NCBI RefSeq assembly: GCF_003814705.1
Contig: NZ_RKRA01000001.1
Span: 2,480,001 to 2,544,000, forward strand
Source of the DNA: Georgenia muralis
Lineage (GTDB): Bacteria; Actinomycetota; Actinomycetes; Actinomycetales; Actinomycetaceae
Direction: 5' to 3'
DNA: 64,000 bases
Part shown: positions 8,610 to 16,673 of the stretch, piece by piece
How positions within the stretch are numbered: the stretch's first letter is position 1
Layout of the letters: each line of letters begins with the position of its first letter
Notes under the pieces: generated by a model
Databases searched by the model: none
What the model was told of the DNA's origin: nothing
What the model saw: only the letters and a program-made list of their open reading frames with translations
Position numbers and translations under genes: made by a program

Positions 8610-9651
8610 GGGCCACACCGTCCACCGGCTCGCGCACGCCTTCGCCGAGCTGTTCGGCGGGCACCGCCTGGCCGTCAGCTCACCGCAGGGCCGCTTCGCC
8701 GACGGCGCCGCGCTCCTGGACGGCCGCGCGCTCGTCGGCACCGAGGCCCACGGGAAGCAGCTCTTCCTCGCCTTCGCCGGGCGCGGCCGGCTCACCGCGC
8801 CCGGCCAGCACCCGCCCCTCGCCGGGCCCGGCGAGCGCCTGCCCGCAGCCGTGCCCTTGGCCGCAGCCGCCGTCGACCAGGACGCCGTCGAGGGCGAGCC
8901 CCGGTGGCTCCGCGTGCACCTGGGTCTGTACGGGTCGTGGACGTTCGACGGGGACGGGTCCTTCCGCGCGCCCCACGCCATCGGCGCCCCGCGCCGCCGG
9001 GTGGCCGAGGAGGAGGTCGCGGTGCGCCCGCCCGGCGTCCCCGCCGCCTCCGACGGCGTCTGGTCCCCGCCCGCCCCGCGCGGGGCGGTGCGGGTGCGCC
9101 TGCTCGGCGAGCACGGGGTCGCCGACCTCACCGGCCCGACCGCCTGCGAGGTGGTCACCGCTCAGGAGAAGGCGGCCGTCCAGGCGCGGCTCGGTCCCGA
9201 CCCCCTCCGGGCCGACGGCGACCCCGAGGCGTTCGTCCGCGCCGTCCGCGCCACCCGTCGTCCGGTCGGGGAGCTGCTCATGGACCAGGCCGTCCTGGCG
9301 GGGGTGGGGAACATCTACCGCGCCGAGGCGCTCTACCGGGCGCGCCTGCACCCGCTCCGGGCCGGCCGGGACGTCCCCGCCCCGCGGCTGCGGGCGATGT
9401 GGGCGGACCTGCGCGAGCTCATGGCGGACGGCGTGGCGACGGGCCGGATCGTCACGACCCGGCCCGAGCACCGGAACCACCTGGGTGAGGCGGGCGACGT
9501 CGCGGTCGTCCCCGACGACGACGACCGCTGGTACGTCTACCACCGCTCGGGCCGGCCGTGCCTGGTCTGCGGCGCGAAGGTCGCCGAGGCCGAGATGGCG
9601 GGGCGGCGGGTCTTCTGGTGCCCGCGCTGCCAGCGGGCGCCGCGCGCCTGA
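8602..9651 (+). CDS. nei: Fpg/Nei-family DNA glycosylase (endonuclease VIII type)
   Basis: 349 residues. Base-excision repair enzyme for oxidised bases with glycosylase and AP-lyase activity. The N-terminus MPEGHT supplies the catalytic Pro after Met removal, and the Glu. The H2TH region includes LLMDQAVLAGVGNIYRAEALY (about residues 225-245), and the C-terminal zinc finger has CLVC and CPRC (about 317-344). MPEGH places it in the Nei2 clade rather than Fpg. The start is a GTG inside the ATL gene. A strong hairpin follows the stop. Confidence 0.93.
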   Translation: MPEGHTVHRLAHAFAELFGGHRLAVSSPQGRFADGAALLDGRALVGTEAHGKQLFLAFAGRGRLTAPGQHPPLAGPGERLPAAVPLAAAAVDQDAVEGEPRWLRVHLGLYGSWTFDGDGSFRAPHAIGAPRRRVAEEEVAVRPPGVPAASDGVWSPPAPRGAVRVRLLGEHGVADLTGPTACEVVTAQEKAAVQARLGPDPLRADGDPEAFVRAVRATRRPVGELLMDQAVLAGVGNIYRAEALYRARLHPLRAGRDVPAPRLRAMWADLRELMADGVATGRIVTTRPEHRNHLGEAGDVAVVPDDDDRWYVYHRSGRPCLVCGAKVAEAEMAGRRVFWCPRCQRAPRA

Positions 9652-9659
9652 TCTCGGCG

Positions 9660-9688
9660 CCGGGACGGGCCGACGCGGGCCGTCCCGG
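9660..9688. terminator. Bidirectional terminator-like hairpin between nei and cysE
   Basis: CCGGGACGG pairs with CCGTCCCGG across a short loop, lying between the converging nei and cysE genes and followed by TT. GC-rich hairpins with little U-tract are usual in actinobacteria. Confidence 0.6.
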
Positions 9689-9710
9689 TTCCACCGCAGG
9701 GGCCGGCGGC

Positions 9711-10298
9711 TCAGATGTAGATCGCCGGCTCCGACCAAGGGTCGAGCAGGGCGCTCGGCGGGGCCGGCTGGGCCCGGGCGGGAACGCCCACGGCCACGGC
9801 GCCGGGCGGGACGTCCTTGACCACGACGGCGTTCGCGCCGACCCGGGCGTCGGACCCGACCCGGATGGGTCCGAGGACCTTGGCGCCGGCGCCGATGAGC
9901 ACGCGGTCGCCGATCGTCGGGTGGCGCTTGCCCCGGCTCATCGAGACCCCGCCGAGGGTGGTGCCGTGGAAGAGGACGACGTCCTCGCCGACCTCGGCCG
10001 TCTCGCCGATGACCACGCCCATGCCGTGGTCGATGAAGAGCCGGCGGCCCAGGACCGCCCCGGGGTGGATCTCGATCCCGGTGACGGCCCTGAGCACCTG
10101 CGAGAGCAGGCGTGCCGGCAGCTTCAGCAGCGGGCTGGCGTGCCACATCCGGTGCGCCAGCCGGTGACCCCACAGTGCGTGCACGCCGGGGTAGGCCAGC
10201 GCGACCTCGACCAGGGTGCGCGCCGCCGGGTCCCGGCGGCGCGCAGCCTGGAGGTCCTCCAGCAGCAGCTGGCGGAACGGCACGTGGGAGTCGTGCAA
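9711..10298 (-). CDS. cysE: Serine O-acetyltransferase
   Basis: 195 residues. Makes O-acetylserine from serine and acetyl-CoA, the substrate of CysK. Left-handed beta-helix hexapeptide repeats run from about residue 75, with catalytic [16 protein letters not shown] and the acetyl-CoA-binding [16 protein letters not shown]. The start appears to be TTG at 10298, one base after the cysK TGA; a GTG at 10283 is possible. The tight junction means coupled translation with cysK and regulation by the cysteine leader upstream. The C-terminal tail ending in Ile is of the kind that docks into CysK to form the cysteine synthase complex. Confidence 0.95.
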   Translation of the reverse strand: MHDSHVPFRQLLLEDLQAARRRDPAARTLVEVALAYPGVHALWGHRLAHRMWHASPLLKLPARLLSQVLRAVTGIEIHPGAVLGRRLFIDHGMGVVIGETAEVGEDVVLFHGTTLGGVSMSRGKRHPTIGDRVLIGAGAKVLGPIRVGSDARVGANAVVVKDVPPGAVAVGVPARAQPAPPSALLDPWSEPAIYI

Positions 10299-10299
10299 C

Positions 10300-11235
10300 T
10301 CAGTCCACCAGTCCCTCGAAGAGGATGGTGGAGAGGTAGCGCTCGCCGAAGGAGGGGATGATCACGACGATCGTCTTCCCCGCCATCTCCGGGCGCTGGG
10401 CGACCTGGACGGCCGCGGCCAGGGCCGCGCCGGAGGACAGGCCCACGAGCAGCCCCTCCTCGGTGGCGGCGCGCCGCGCCCACGCCACGGACGTCGCGGC
10501 GTCGACGTCGATGACCTCGTCGTAGACCTCGGTGTCGAGGATCTCGGGGACGAAGTTCGCGCCGATGCCCTGGATCTTGTGCGGGCCGGGCTTGCCGCCG
10601 TTGAGGATGGGCGACTCGGCCGGCTCGACGGCCACGATCCGCACCTCGGGCTTGCGCTCCTTGAGCACCTGCCCGACACCCGTGATCGTCCCGCCGGTGC
10701 CGATGCCGGCGACGACGGCGTCGACCTCGCCGTCGGTGTCGGCCCAGATCTCCTCGGCGGTGGTGCGCCGGTGGATGGCCGGGTTGGCCTCGTTGGCGAA
10801 CTGCCGGGCCAGGACGGCGCCCGCGCGTTCGGCGGCGATCGCCTCGGCCTTCTCCACGGCGCCCCGCATGCCCGTCGAGGGGTCGGTGAGCACGAGCTCG
10901 GCGCCGAAGGCGCGCAGAAGGGCCCGGCGCTCCTTGCTCATCGACTCGGGCATCGTCAGCACGACCTTGTAGCCGCGCGCCGCACCCACCATCGCCAGCG
11001 CGATGCCGGTGTTGCCCGACGTCGCCTCGACGATCGTGCCGCCCGGGCGCAGCTCGCCCGACGCCTCGGCGGCGTCGACGATCGCGACGCCGATGCGGTC
11101 CTTGACCGAGTTGGCCGGGTTGTAGAACTCGAGCTTGGCCAGCACGGTGGCGCCCGCGCCGTCGGTGATCTTGTTCAGGCGCACCAGGGGGGTGCGGCCG
11201 ATGAGCTGGGTGACGTCGTCGTAGATCGTTGCCAT
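10300..11235 (-). CDS. cysK: Cysteine synthase A (O-acetylserine sulfhydrylase)
   Basis: 311 residues. PLP enzyme converting O-acetylserine and sulfide to cysteine. The PLP lysine is in NPANSVKDR (Lys45), the substrate loop is TSGNTG (72-77), and the phosphate-binding GTGGT is near residue 180. GAGGAAGAGG is a clear ribosome binding site before the ATG at 11235. First structural gene of a cysK-cysE operon, preceded by a leader peptide with Cys codons and an alternative-hairpin region, so expression is probably set by Cys-tRNA supply. Confidence 0.97.
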   Translation of the reverse strand: MATIYDDVTQLIGRTPLVRLNKITDGAGATVLAKLEFYNPANSVKDRIGVAIVDAAEASGELRPGGTIVEATSGNTGIALAMVGAARGYKVVLTMPESMSKERRALLRAFGAELVLTDPSTGMRGAVEKAEAIAAERAGAVLARQFANEANPAIHRRTTAEEIWADTDGEVDAVVAGIGTGGTITGVGQVLKERKPEVRIVAVEPAESPILNGGKPGPHKIQGIGANFVPEILDTEVYDEVIDVDAATSVAWARRAATEEGLLVGLSSGAALAAAVQVAQRPEMAGKTIVVIIPSFGERYLSTILFEGLVD

Positions 11236-11313
11236 GGTCCTCTTCCTCGGGGGTGGGTGGCCGGGGTGGCCGGAGCGCGTTGCGTCGGTGCCGCCGGGCG
11301 GCGGCCGGGTGAG

Positions 11314-11360
11314 GAGCGCCTGGCATGCGGACAGAGGCCGCACGCTTGAGCCGGGCGCTC
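11314..11360 (-). promoter_or_regulatory. Putative cysteine attenuator stem-loops in the cysK leader
   Basis: The outer arms GAGCGCC (11314-11320) and GGCGCTC (11354-11360) pair, and between them TGCGG/CCGCA forms a smaller hairpin. The leader-peptide stop codon (11360-11362) touches the first-transcribed arm, so a ribosome stalled on the leader Cys codons would cover it and change folding before cysK. No U-tract is evident, so the mechanism may be translational. Geometry is seen; the regulatory role is inferred. Confidence 0.5.
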
Positions 11361-11416
11361 TACCGACAACGGCAGGACCGGACCGTCGAGGGCCGGGCGA
11401 CGAGCGTCGTGCTCAT
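11360..11416 (-). CDS. Cysteine attenuator leader peptide (18 aa)
   Basis: Short ORF reading [18 protein letters not shown] then TAG, with ribosome binding site GGAAGGA 7 nt before the ATG. It has two Cys codons (TGC, TGT) at positions 15 and 17 just before the stop. Actinobacterial sulfur-assimilation genes are known to be preceded by leaders of this style (M-x-T-x-LV-x-R... ending in Cys/Arg) that sense cysteine through ribosome stalling. It lies 125 bp upstream of cysK on the same strand, with pairing arms between. Confidence 0.8.
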   Translation of the reverse strand: MSTTLVARPSTVRSCRCR

Positions 11417-11567
11417 GGCGGCGTCCTTCCGACGGAGCGGCGGCGCCCACGGGCGCCGGTGCCGGGACCGGCACCTTGAAGTGTCAACACACTAGTGCCT
11501 CGGCCGCTCCCGCCGCACCCCGCCCCATGTGGCGGTCCGTCGGACCGGGCCGGCGGGCTCGCCGGCG

Positions 11568-12203
11568 TCAGCGCGGCCGCTCGACTGCCGTCGTGCCCAC
11601 CAGGACCGGACGTGCCGTGCCGGCGGTGAGGGCGGCCAGGCGGGTGGTGAGGGTGACGCTGTCGGCCACCGCCAGGGTGAGTCGGACGCCGTCGGGCTCG
11701 TAGGCCACGTGCTCGACCCCGACGTCGTGGTCGTGCAGGTCGGCCTCGACCCGGCCCGCCTCGGCGTGGGGGAGGACCACCTGCCACAGCTCGCGGCTGA
11801 CCACGACGACGACGGGCGCGGCGGCCAGCGCCGCCCGGACCGCGTCGCCGTAGGCCCGCACCAGCCCGCCGGTCCCCAGCTTGACCCCGCCGAAGTACCG
11901 CACGACGACGGCGACGACGTCGCGCACCCCCGAGGCGCGCAGTGCCTCGAGCATCGGCATCCCGGCGGTGCCGGGCGGCTCGCCGTCGTCGTTGGAACGC
12001 TCGACCGGGTTGGTGCCCGGGACGTCCAGGACGAACGCCGAGCAGTGGTGCCGCGCGCCGGGGTGGCGGGCGCGGAGCTCGGACACCAGCCCCCGCGCCG
12101 ACTCCTCGTCGTCGACGCGGCGCAGCACGGCGACGAAGCGTGAGCGCCGGACCTCGGTCTCGACGACCACGTCCGCGCCGCGAACCAGCCGCAGGTCGGT
12201 CAC
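11568..12203 (-). CDS. yigZ: YigZ/IMPACT-family protein
   Basis: 211 residues from a GTG start. The N-terminal UPF0029 domain shows [20 protein letters not shown] (about residues 70-81) and [16 protein letters not shown] (about 99-114), the family signature. The C-terminal DUF1949 domain runs from about residue 135. Eukaryotic IMPACT regulates the Gcn2 kinase; the bacterial role is not established. Single gene, divergent from rpmE2. Confidence 0.92.
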   Translation of the reverse strand: MTDLRLVRGADVVVETEVRRSRFVAVLRRVDDEESARGLVSELRARHPGARHHCSAFVLDVPGTNPVERSNDDGEPPGTAGMPMLEALRASGVRDVVAVVVRYFGGVKLGTGGLVRAYGDAVRAALAAAPVVVVVSRELWQVVLPHAEAGRVEADLHDHDVGVEHVAYEPDGVRLTLAVADSVTLTTRLAALTAGTARPVLVGTTAVERPR

Positions 12204-12261
12204 GGACGGCAGTATCCCGCGCCGGGAATGTGCGGGGCCCGCCCGGCGTTGGAGCGATCAG

Positions 12262-12276
12262 TGAGAACAATTCTCA
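12262..12276. promoter_or_regulatory. Probable Zur operator upstream of rpmE2
   Basis: TGAGAACAATTCTCA is a perfect 6-3-6 palindrome ending 10 bp before the rpmE2 ATG and abutting its ribosome binding site. It resembles the actinobacterial Zur box (TGAAAA-type arms). Binding of zinc-loaded Zur would block expression of the zinc-free L31/L32 pair when zinc is plentiful. Confidence 0.65.
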
Positions 12277-12286
12277 GGAGGTCGAG

Positions 12287-12538
12287 ATGAAGCAGACGAT
12301 CCACCCCGGCTACCGCGCCGTCGTCTTCCAGGACGCCTCGGCGGACTTCCGGTTCCTCACCCGGTCGACCCTGACCTCGAGCCGGACGATCGAGTGGGAG
12401 GACGGGCAGACCTACCCCGTCGTCGACGTCGACATCTCCTCGGCGTCCCACCCGTTCTACACGGGGCGCTCCCGGGTGATGGACACGGCCGGCCGGGTGG
12501 AGCAGTTCCGCCGCCGGTACGGTGACCGGGTCCGCTGA
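12287..12538 (+). CDS. rpmE2: 50S ribosomal protein L31 type B (zinc-independent)
   Basis: 83 residues: [18 protein letters not shown]..., the type B form that lacks the CxxC zinc motif of the primary L31. Such paralogues replace the zinc form during zinc starvation so that ribosomes release zinc. AGGAGG ribosome binding site. The Zur-like palindrome immediately upstream and the following cysteine-free rpmF support a zinc-response unit. Confidence 0.95.
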   Translation: MKQTIHPGYRAVVFQDASADFRFLTRSTLTSSRTIEWEDGQTYPVVDVDISSASHPFYTGRSRVMDTAGRVEQFRRRYGDRVR

Positions 12539-12679
12539 CCTCGCGCGCCGGCGGCTCATGCGCGGTGCGCGGCCGATCTCACACCTGGGGTAGGATGCCC
12601 AGGTTGGCCTGACGGGCCCCTCTCGTGGGAGGGTGTACGTCGGCAAGATCCCCTCTACGACGGAAGGAGCGGCAAGGGC

Positions 12680-12847
12680 ATGGCAGTTCCCAAGCGCAAG
12701 ATGTCCCGCAGCAACACCCGCTCTCGCCGGTCCCAGTGGAAGGCCGAGCTCACCGAGCTCGTCACCGTCCGCGTCCAGGGCCGCGAGCTCAAGGTGCCGC
12801 GGCGGCTGGCCAAGGCTTACCAGAAGGGCATGATCGTCGCGGAGTGA
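12680..12847 (+). CDS. rpmF: 50S ribosomal protein L32 (cysteine-free form)
   Basis: 55 residues beginning [19 protein letters not shown] and ending MIVAE. No cysteines, whereas zinc-binding L32 has two CxxC pairs. GGAAGGAG-like ribosome binding site. It lies 141 bp after rpmE2 with a strong terminator behind it, so the two may form one transcript. The intervening 141 bp hold a TAGGAT box at 12591-12596, so an additional promoter is possible. Confidence 0.93.
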   Translation: MAVPKRKMSRSNTRSRRSQWKAELTELVTVRVQGRELKVPRRLAKAYQKGMIVAE

Positions 12848-12870
12848 TCCGACGGCTCGGCCCAGCACGC

Positions 12871-12900
12871 AGGTCCCCACACCCTCGGGTGCGGGGACCT
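12871..12900 (+). terminator. Terminator after rpmF
   Basis: AGGTCCCCACACC and GGTGCGGGGACCT form a 13-bp stem with one mismatch and a CTCG loop, followed by TCGTCGTTCTTG. Confidence 0.85.
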
Positions 12901-12940
12901 TCGTCGTTCTTGCACCGGCGTGACCGCGCTGGAGCCGCGT

Positions 12941-13009
12941 GAGCCCGCCCGGTGGCGCCGCACGAGCCCGCCCTGTGGCGCCGCACGAGCCGGCCCGGTG
13001 GCGCCGCAC
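12941..13009. repeat. Three 23-bp tandem repeats just beyond the gdx stop
   Basis: Unit close to GAGCCCGCCCGGTGGCGCCG plus CAC, three copies with few mismatches and a fourth starting GAGCC. The array ends 9 bp beyond the stop codon of the SMR exporter gene on the opposite strand. Confidence 0.85.
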
Positions 13010-13018
13010 GAGCCAGGT

Positions 13019-13333
13019 TCAGGGGAGCAGCTTGAGCCCGACGACGCAGCCGACGATGCCGCCCAGGAGCAGGATCTTCGCGAGCGAGGCCGTCTCCTCG
13101 CCGGTGACCATCGCGTACGTCACGGTGAGCACGGCGCCGATGCCGACCCAGACGGCGTAGGCGGTCCCGACCGGGATCGAGCGCATCGCGTACGCGAGCC
13201 CGGCCATGCTCAGGCCGAGAGCGAGGAAGAACGTCACGGTCGGGGCGAGGCGGGTCATCCCCTCGGAGCGGCCGAGGGCGGTGGCCCAGACGGCCTCGAG
13301 GACGCCGGACAGGACGAGCACGAGCCAGGACAT
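13019..13333 (-). CDS. gdx: Guanidinium exporter, SMR family (Gdx/SugE)
   Basis: 104 residues, four transmembrane helices. The membrane-embedded Glu of small multidrug resistance transporters is present in SGVLEAVWATALG (Glu13). The helix 1 sequence and SIPVGTAYAVWVGIGAV match the Gdx clade, which exchanges guanidinium for protons, rather than the EmrE/Qac polydrug clade. The upstream guanidine-III riboswitch independently supports guanidinium as substrate. Ribosome binding site GAGGGAG precedes the ATG. Confidence 0.92.
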   Translation of the reverse strand: MSWLVLVLSGVLEAVWATALGRSEGMTRLAPTVTFFLALGLSMAGLAYAMRSIPVGTAYAVWVGIGAVLTVTYAMVTGEETASLAKILLLGGIVGCVVGLKLLP

Positions 13334-13349
13334 GACGGTTCTCCCTCAT

Positions 13350-13390
13350 GGCCGTCTTGTCGCTCGCCGGGTACGGCTCCCTCGTCCGGT
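13350..13390 (-). promoter_or_regulatory. Guanidine-III riboswitch (ykkC-III)
   Basis: Read on the minus strand the segment contains CCGGACGAGG, then CCGTACCCGG, then GACAAGACGGC, the conserved blocks of the guanidine-III pseudoknot aptamer in order. It ends 17 nt before the gdx start and next to its ribosome binding site, so ligand binding most likely frees translation initiation. Match is from memory of the consensus; a covariance-model search was not possible here. Confidence 0.85.
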
Positions 13391-13442
13391 GCCCCGATGG
13401 GGTCGGCGTCCGGCGCCACCCCGGAGGGGGAACCGCCTGACG

Positions 13443-13516
13443 TGGAGCGGGTGACCGGGATCGAACCGGCACCATCTGCTTGGAAGGCAGAGGCTCTACC
13501 ATTGAGCTACACCCGC
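13443..13516 (-). tRNA. tRNA-Gly (TCC)
   Basis: GCGGGTG acceptor arm pairs with CACCCGC; D arm GCTC..GAGC; anticodon loop CTTCCAA gives anticodon TCC; T arm CCGG-TTCGATC-CCGG. The CCA end is encoded (13443-13445). Confidence 0.97.
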
Positions 13517-13656
13517 GGGCCTGAGCCGCACGAGGAGTCTACCCGGACCCCGCCGGCCGCTCGAACCGCGCCGCGCGGCGGCCCCGTCAGGTTGGTCACA
13601 GCGTCGTCGTCGGCGGCCGAGCCCCTAGACTGCACCTTCGCACCCGCGAGGTGCGA

Positions 13657-13730
13657 CGGGATGTGGCGCAGCTTGGTAGCGCGTCCGCTTTGGGAGCGGA
13701 AGGTCGTCGGTTCGAATCCGTCCATCCCGA
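13657..13730 (+). tRNA. tRNA-Pro (TGG)
   Basis: CGGGATG/CATCCCG acceptor arm, D arm GCGC..GCGC, anticodon stem CCGCT/AGCGG with loop reading anticodon TGG, T arm with GGTTCGAATCC. No encoded CCA. Confidence 0.97.
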
Positions 13731-13853
13731 CGGTGCGCCGGTCACGCGGCGCGGGGCAACCGGCGTGGGTGTCACCGGCCGGCCGCGGGTCCGGCATCAT
13801 GACCGGGTGCTTGTCGAGCCCCTGCCCCCGACACCTCGCGGGCGTTCCTCGCC

Positions 13854-14243
13854 ATGGCCGAGCTCCGGCCCGGGCTCACCGAGGGCGAGTTCGTCGCCCG
13901 GGCGGACGCCCAGCGCGCCGCCGGCTACCGGCTGGTCGCCGCGGTCGACGACGACCGCGGACCCGCGCTCGCGGTCGCCGGGTTCCGGCTCGCGGAAAAC
14001 CTGGCGTGGGGCCGGCACCTCTACGTCGACGACCTCTCCACCCGCGCTGTCGCCCGCGGGCAGGGGAGGGGGCGGTCGCTGCTCGACTGGCTCGTGGCAG
14101 AGGCGCGGCGGCTCGGTGCCGGGCAGATCCACCTCGACTCCGGCGTCGGCCCCGAGCGCCTCGCGGCGCACCGCCTGTACCTCAACGCAGGGTTCCGCAT
14201 CAGCTCCCACCACTTCGCCCGCGAGGTCCCGGCTCGCCGGTGA
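13854..14243 (+). CDS. GNAT-family acetyltransferase, N-terminus possibly frameshifted
   Basis: 129 residues from the ATG. GNAT motif A is visible as LSTRAVARGQGRGRSLLDWLV (about residues 61-81), with motif B near HRLYLNAGF. Protein-like sequence continues upstream in the same frame (DTSRAFLA) without any ATG or GTG, while the adjacent frame offers GTG at 13807 with VLVEPLP. The two join if the C5 run at 13825-13829 had one more C. The gene may therefore start at 13807 with an indel in this copy or assembly. Substrate unknown. Confidence 0.75.
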   Translation: MAELRPGLTEGEFVARADAQRAAGYRLVAAVDDDRGPALAVAGFRLAENLAWGRHLYVDDLSTRAVARGQGRGRSLLDWLVAEARRLGAGQIHLDSGVGPERLAAHRLYLNAGFRISSHHFAREVPARR

Positions 14244-14248
14244 GGGGC

Positions 14249-15253
14249 TCAGAGCCGGAGCCGCCGGGTGGACCCGCGCACGACGAGCTCGGTGGGCAGC
14301 TGGACGTGGGCGTCGCGCTCCTTGCCGTCGAGCAGGTCGATGAGCAGGCCCAGCGCGGCCCGCCCCATCGCCTGCATCGGCTGGTTGACCGTCGTCAACG
14401 GGGGCTGCGCCAGGGCCGACTCGGGCACGTTGTCGAAGCCGACCACCGAGACGTCGCCGGGCACGGAGAGCCCGAGCTCACCCGCGACCTCCATCGTCCG
14501 GATGGCCGAGAGGTCGTTCGCCGCGAAGATCGCCGACGGGCGCCGCGACAGGGTGAGCAGCTCACGGGCCGGCTGCTCGGCGTCGTCCGACCGGTACCCG
14601 CCCACCCGGATGAGCTCGGGGTCGACGTCGAGCCCCGCGCGCTCCAGAGCCGTGCGGTACCCCGCCTCCCGCAGCCGCGAGGACTCCAGGTCCGCCCGGC
14701 CGGCGAGGTGCCCGATGCGCGTGTGTCCCAGGGCGATGAGGTGCTCGGTGGCGCTCAGGGCGCCGGAGAAGTTGTCCGCGTCCACCGTGGGGAAGCCGGA
14801 GGGCCCGGTGTGCGGGTCGATCGCCACGACCGGGATGCCGTACTCGGCGTCGACGACGGTGGGCGTGACGAGGATGGCGCCGTCGATGAGGGTGCCGCTG
14901 AGCCGGGAGAGGTAGCGCCGCTCCCACCCGGCGTGACCGCCGGCCCGGCCACCGCCGGAGTAGGCGAGGAGCTCGTACCCGGTGCCCTGGACGGCGCTCG
15001 AGACGCCCTTGAGCAGCTCGGTCGAGTAGGGCTCGAACTCGGCCACGAGGATGCCGATGACGTTGGTGCGCAGGCTGCGCAGGCTCCGGGCGACCAGGCT
15101 CGACTCGTACCCCAGGTCGTCGATGACCCGCTGGACGCGCTGGGAGGTGGCCGCGGCGACGCCGTAGCGGCCGTTGATGACCTTCGAGACGGTCGCGACG
15201 GAGACCCCGGCTGTCCGGGCGACGTCGCCGATGGTGGTCCTGGGCCGCTGCAC
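14249..15253 (-). CDS. LacI-family transcriptional repressor of the xylo-oligosaccharide locus
   Basis: 334 residues from a GTG start. The N-terminal LacI helix-turn-helix reads TIGDVARTAGVSVATVSKVING (residues 7-28), followed by the hinge helix and a periplasmic-binding-protein-like effector domain with the typical VVGFDN near residue 272. It is divergent from the sugar ABC operon, with a 20-bp near-palindrome between the two starts. It most likely represses the operon until a xylo-oligosaccharide binds (inference from context). Confidence 0.92.
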   Translation of the reverse strand: MQRPRTTIGDVARTAGVSVATVSKVINGRYGVAAATSQRVQRVIDDLGYESSLVARSLRSLRTNVIGILVAEFEPYSTELLKGVSSAVQGTGYELLAYSGGGRAGGHAGWERRYLSRLSGTLIDGAILVTPTVVDAEYGIPVVAIDPHTGPSGFPTVDADNFSGALSATEHLIALGHTRIGHLAGRADLESSRLREAGYRTALERAGLDVDPELIRVGGYRSDDAEQPARELLTLSRRPSAIFAANDLSAIRTMEVAGELGLSVPGDVSVVGFDNVPESALAQPPLTTVNQPMQAMGRAALGLLIDLLDGKERDAHVQLPTELVVRGSTRRLRL

Positions 15254-15275
15254 CCCTCCAGCGTACCGGTGTCGA

Positions 15276-15295
15276 AATCGTTATCGATACCGATT
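15276..15295. promoter_or_regulatory. LacI operator
   Basis: AATCGTTATCGATACCGATT is a 20-bp palindrome with one mismatched pair, centred on TATCGATA. It overlaps the -35 box of the sugar-operon promoter and lies 23 bp from the repressor start. Confidence 0.8.
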
Positions 15296-15322
15296 GACAT
15301 TAGTTCGTCCATGCGGCAAAAC
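15294..15322 (+). promoter_or_regulatory. Promoter of the sugar ABC operon
   Basis: TTGACA (15294-15299), 17-bp spacer, CAAAAC (15317-15322). The -35 box shares two bases with the operator, which fits repression by steric block. The start codon follows 43 bp later. Confidence 0.6.
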
Positions 15323-15365
15323 TGGGTCCCGACCGTTAGTCAACGAAGACCGAGGGGATCGACCC

Positions 15366-16673
15366 ATGAGGATCGTCCGAGCAGCCGGGACAGCCGTCGC
15401 GCTGACCCTGAGCGTTGCCATGCTGGCCGCCTGCGGCGGCACCGATGCCGAGAACGGCGCCGGCGGAGGTGAGGCCGGCGCGGACGGCGACGTCACGCTG
15501 ACCTGGTGGCACAACTCCAACAGCGAGCCCGGGAAGGGCTACTACGAGCAGGTCGCCGCCGACTTCGAGGCCGCCAACGAGGGGGTGACGATCGAGATCA
15601 GCGCCCTCGCCCACGAGGACATGCTCACCCGCCTGGACGCCGCGTTCCAGACCGGTGACGCGCCCGACGTCTTCATGGAGCGCGGTGGCGGCGAGCTCGC
15701 CGCCCACGTCGAGGCCGGGCTGGTCAAGGACCTCACCGACGTCGCGGCCGACACCGTCGACACCCTCGGCGGCTCCGTCGCCGGCTGGCAGGTGGACGGC
15801 CAGACCTACGCGCTGCCGTTCTCGGTCGGCGTCGTCGGCTTCTGGTACAACGAGGCCCTCTTCGAGCAGGCCGGCATCACTGAGGCGCCCGAGACGATGG
15901 AGGACCTCTACGCCGCCGTCGACGCGCTCAAGGCCGAGGGCATCGAGCCCATCTCCGTCGGCGCGGGCGACAAGTGGCCCGCAGCGCACTACTGGTACTA
16001 CCTCGCCCTGCGCGAGTGCAGCGAGGACGTCCTCTCCGACGCGGTGACCTCCCTCGACTTCTCCGACCAGTGCTTCGTCGACGCCGGCGAGGACCTCGTC
16101 GAGCTCATCGGCGCCGAGCCCTTCAACGCCGGCTTCCTCGCCACCCCGGCCCAGACCGGGCCGACCAGCGCCTCGGGCCTGCTCGCCACCGAGAAGGTCG
16201 CCATGGAGCTGGCCGGGCACTGGGAGCCCGGCGTCATGCAGGGCCTCACCGAGGACAACCAGGGCCTGGGCGAGAACACCGGTTGGTTCCCCTTCCCGTC
16301 CGTCGAGGGCGGTGCGGGTGACCCCGAGGCAGCCCTCGGTGGCGGCGACGCGTGGGCGTGCTCGCAGGACGCCCCCGACGTCTGCGTCGACTTCATCGAG
16401 TACCTGCTCAGCGACGACGTCCAGACCGGCTTCGCCGAGAACGACATGGGCCTGCCCACCAACCCCGCCGCCACCGGCTCGGTGTCCGACCCGGTCCTGG
16501 CCGACCTCCTGAAGTTCCGCGACGAGGCACCCTACGTGCAGCTGTACTTCGACACCGCCTTCGGTGAGAACGTCGGCGGCGCCATGAACGACGAGATCGC
16601 CCTGGTCTTCGCGGGCGAGTCCTCGCCGCAGGGGATCGTCGACGCGACCCAGGCCGCAGCCGACCTCGGATGA
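15366..16673 (+). CDS. Sugar ABC transporter substrate-binding lipoprotein
   Basis: 435 residues. Signal peptide with lipobox MLAAC (Cys23), so it is anchored outside the membrane. A family 1 extracellular solute-binding fold is indicated by VTLTWWHNSN, APDVFMERGGGELAAHV and GVVGFWYNEALFEQAGI. First gene of an importer with two permeases overlapping by 4 bp each. The two cytosolic glycosidases downstream point to xylo-oligosaccharides as cargo (inference). Confidence 0.92.
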   Translation: MRIVRAAGTAVALTLSVAMLAACGGTDAENGAGGGEAGADGDVTLTWWHNSNSEPGKGYYEQVAADFEAANEGVTIEISALAHEDMLTRLDAAFQTGDAPDVFMERGGGELAAHVEAGLVKDLTDVAADTVDTLGGSVAGWQVDGQTYALPFSVGVVGFWYNEALFEQAGITEAPETMEDLYAAVDALKAEGIEPISVGAGDKWPAAHYWYYLALRECSEDVLSDAVTSLDFSDQCFVDAGEDLVELIGAEPFNAGFLATPAQTGPTSASGLLATEKVAMELAGHWEPGVMQGLTEDNQGLGENTGWFPFPSVEGGAGDPEAALGGGDAWACSQDAPDVCVDFIEYLLSDDVQTGFAENDMGLPTNPAATGSVSDPVLADLLKFRDEAPYVQLYFDTAFGENVGGAMNDEIALVFAGESSPQGIVDATQAAADLG

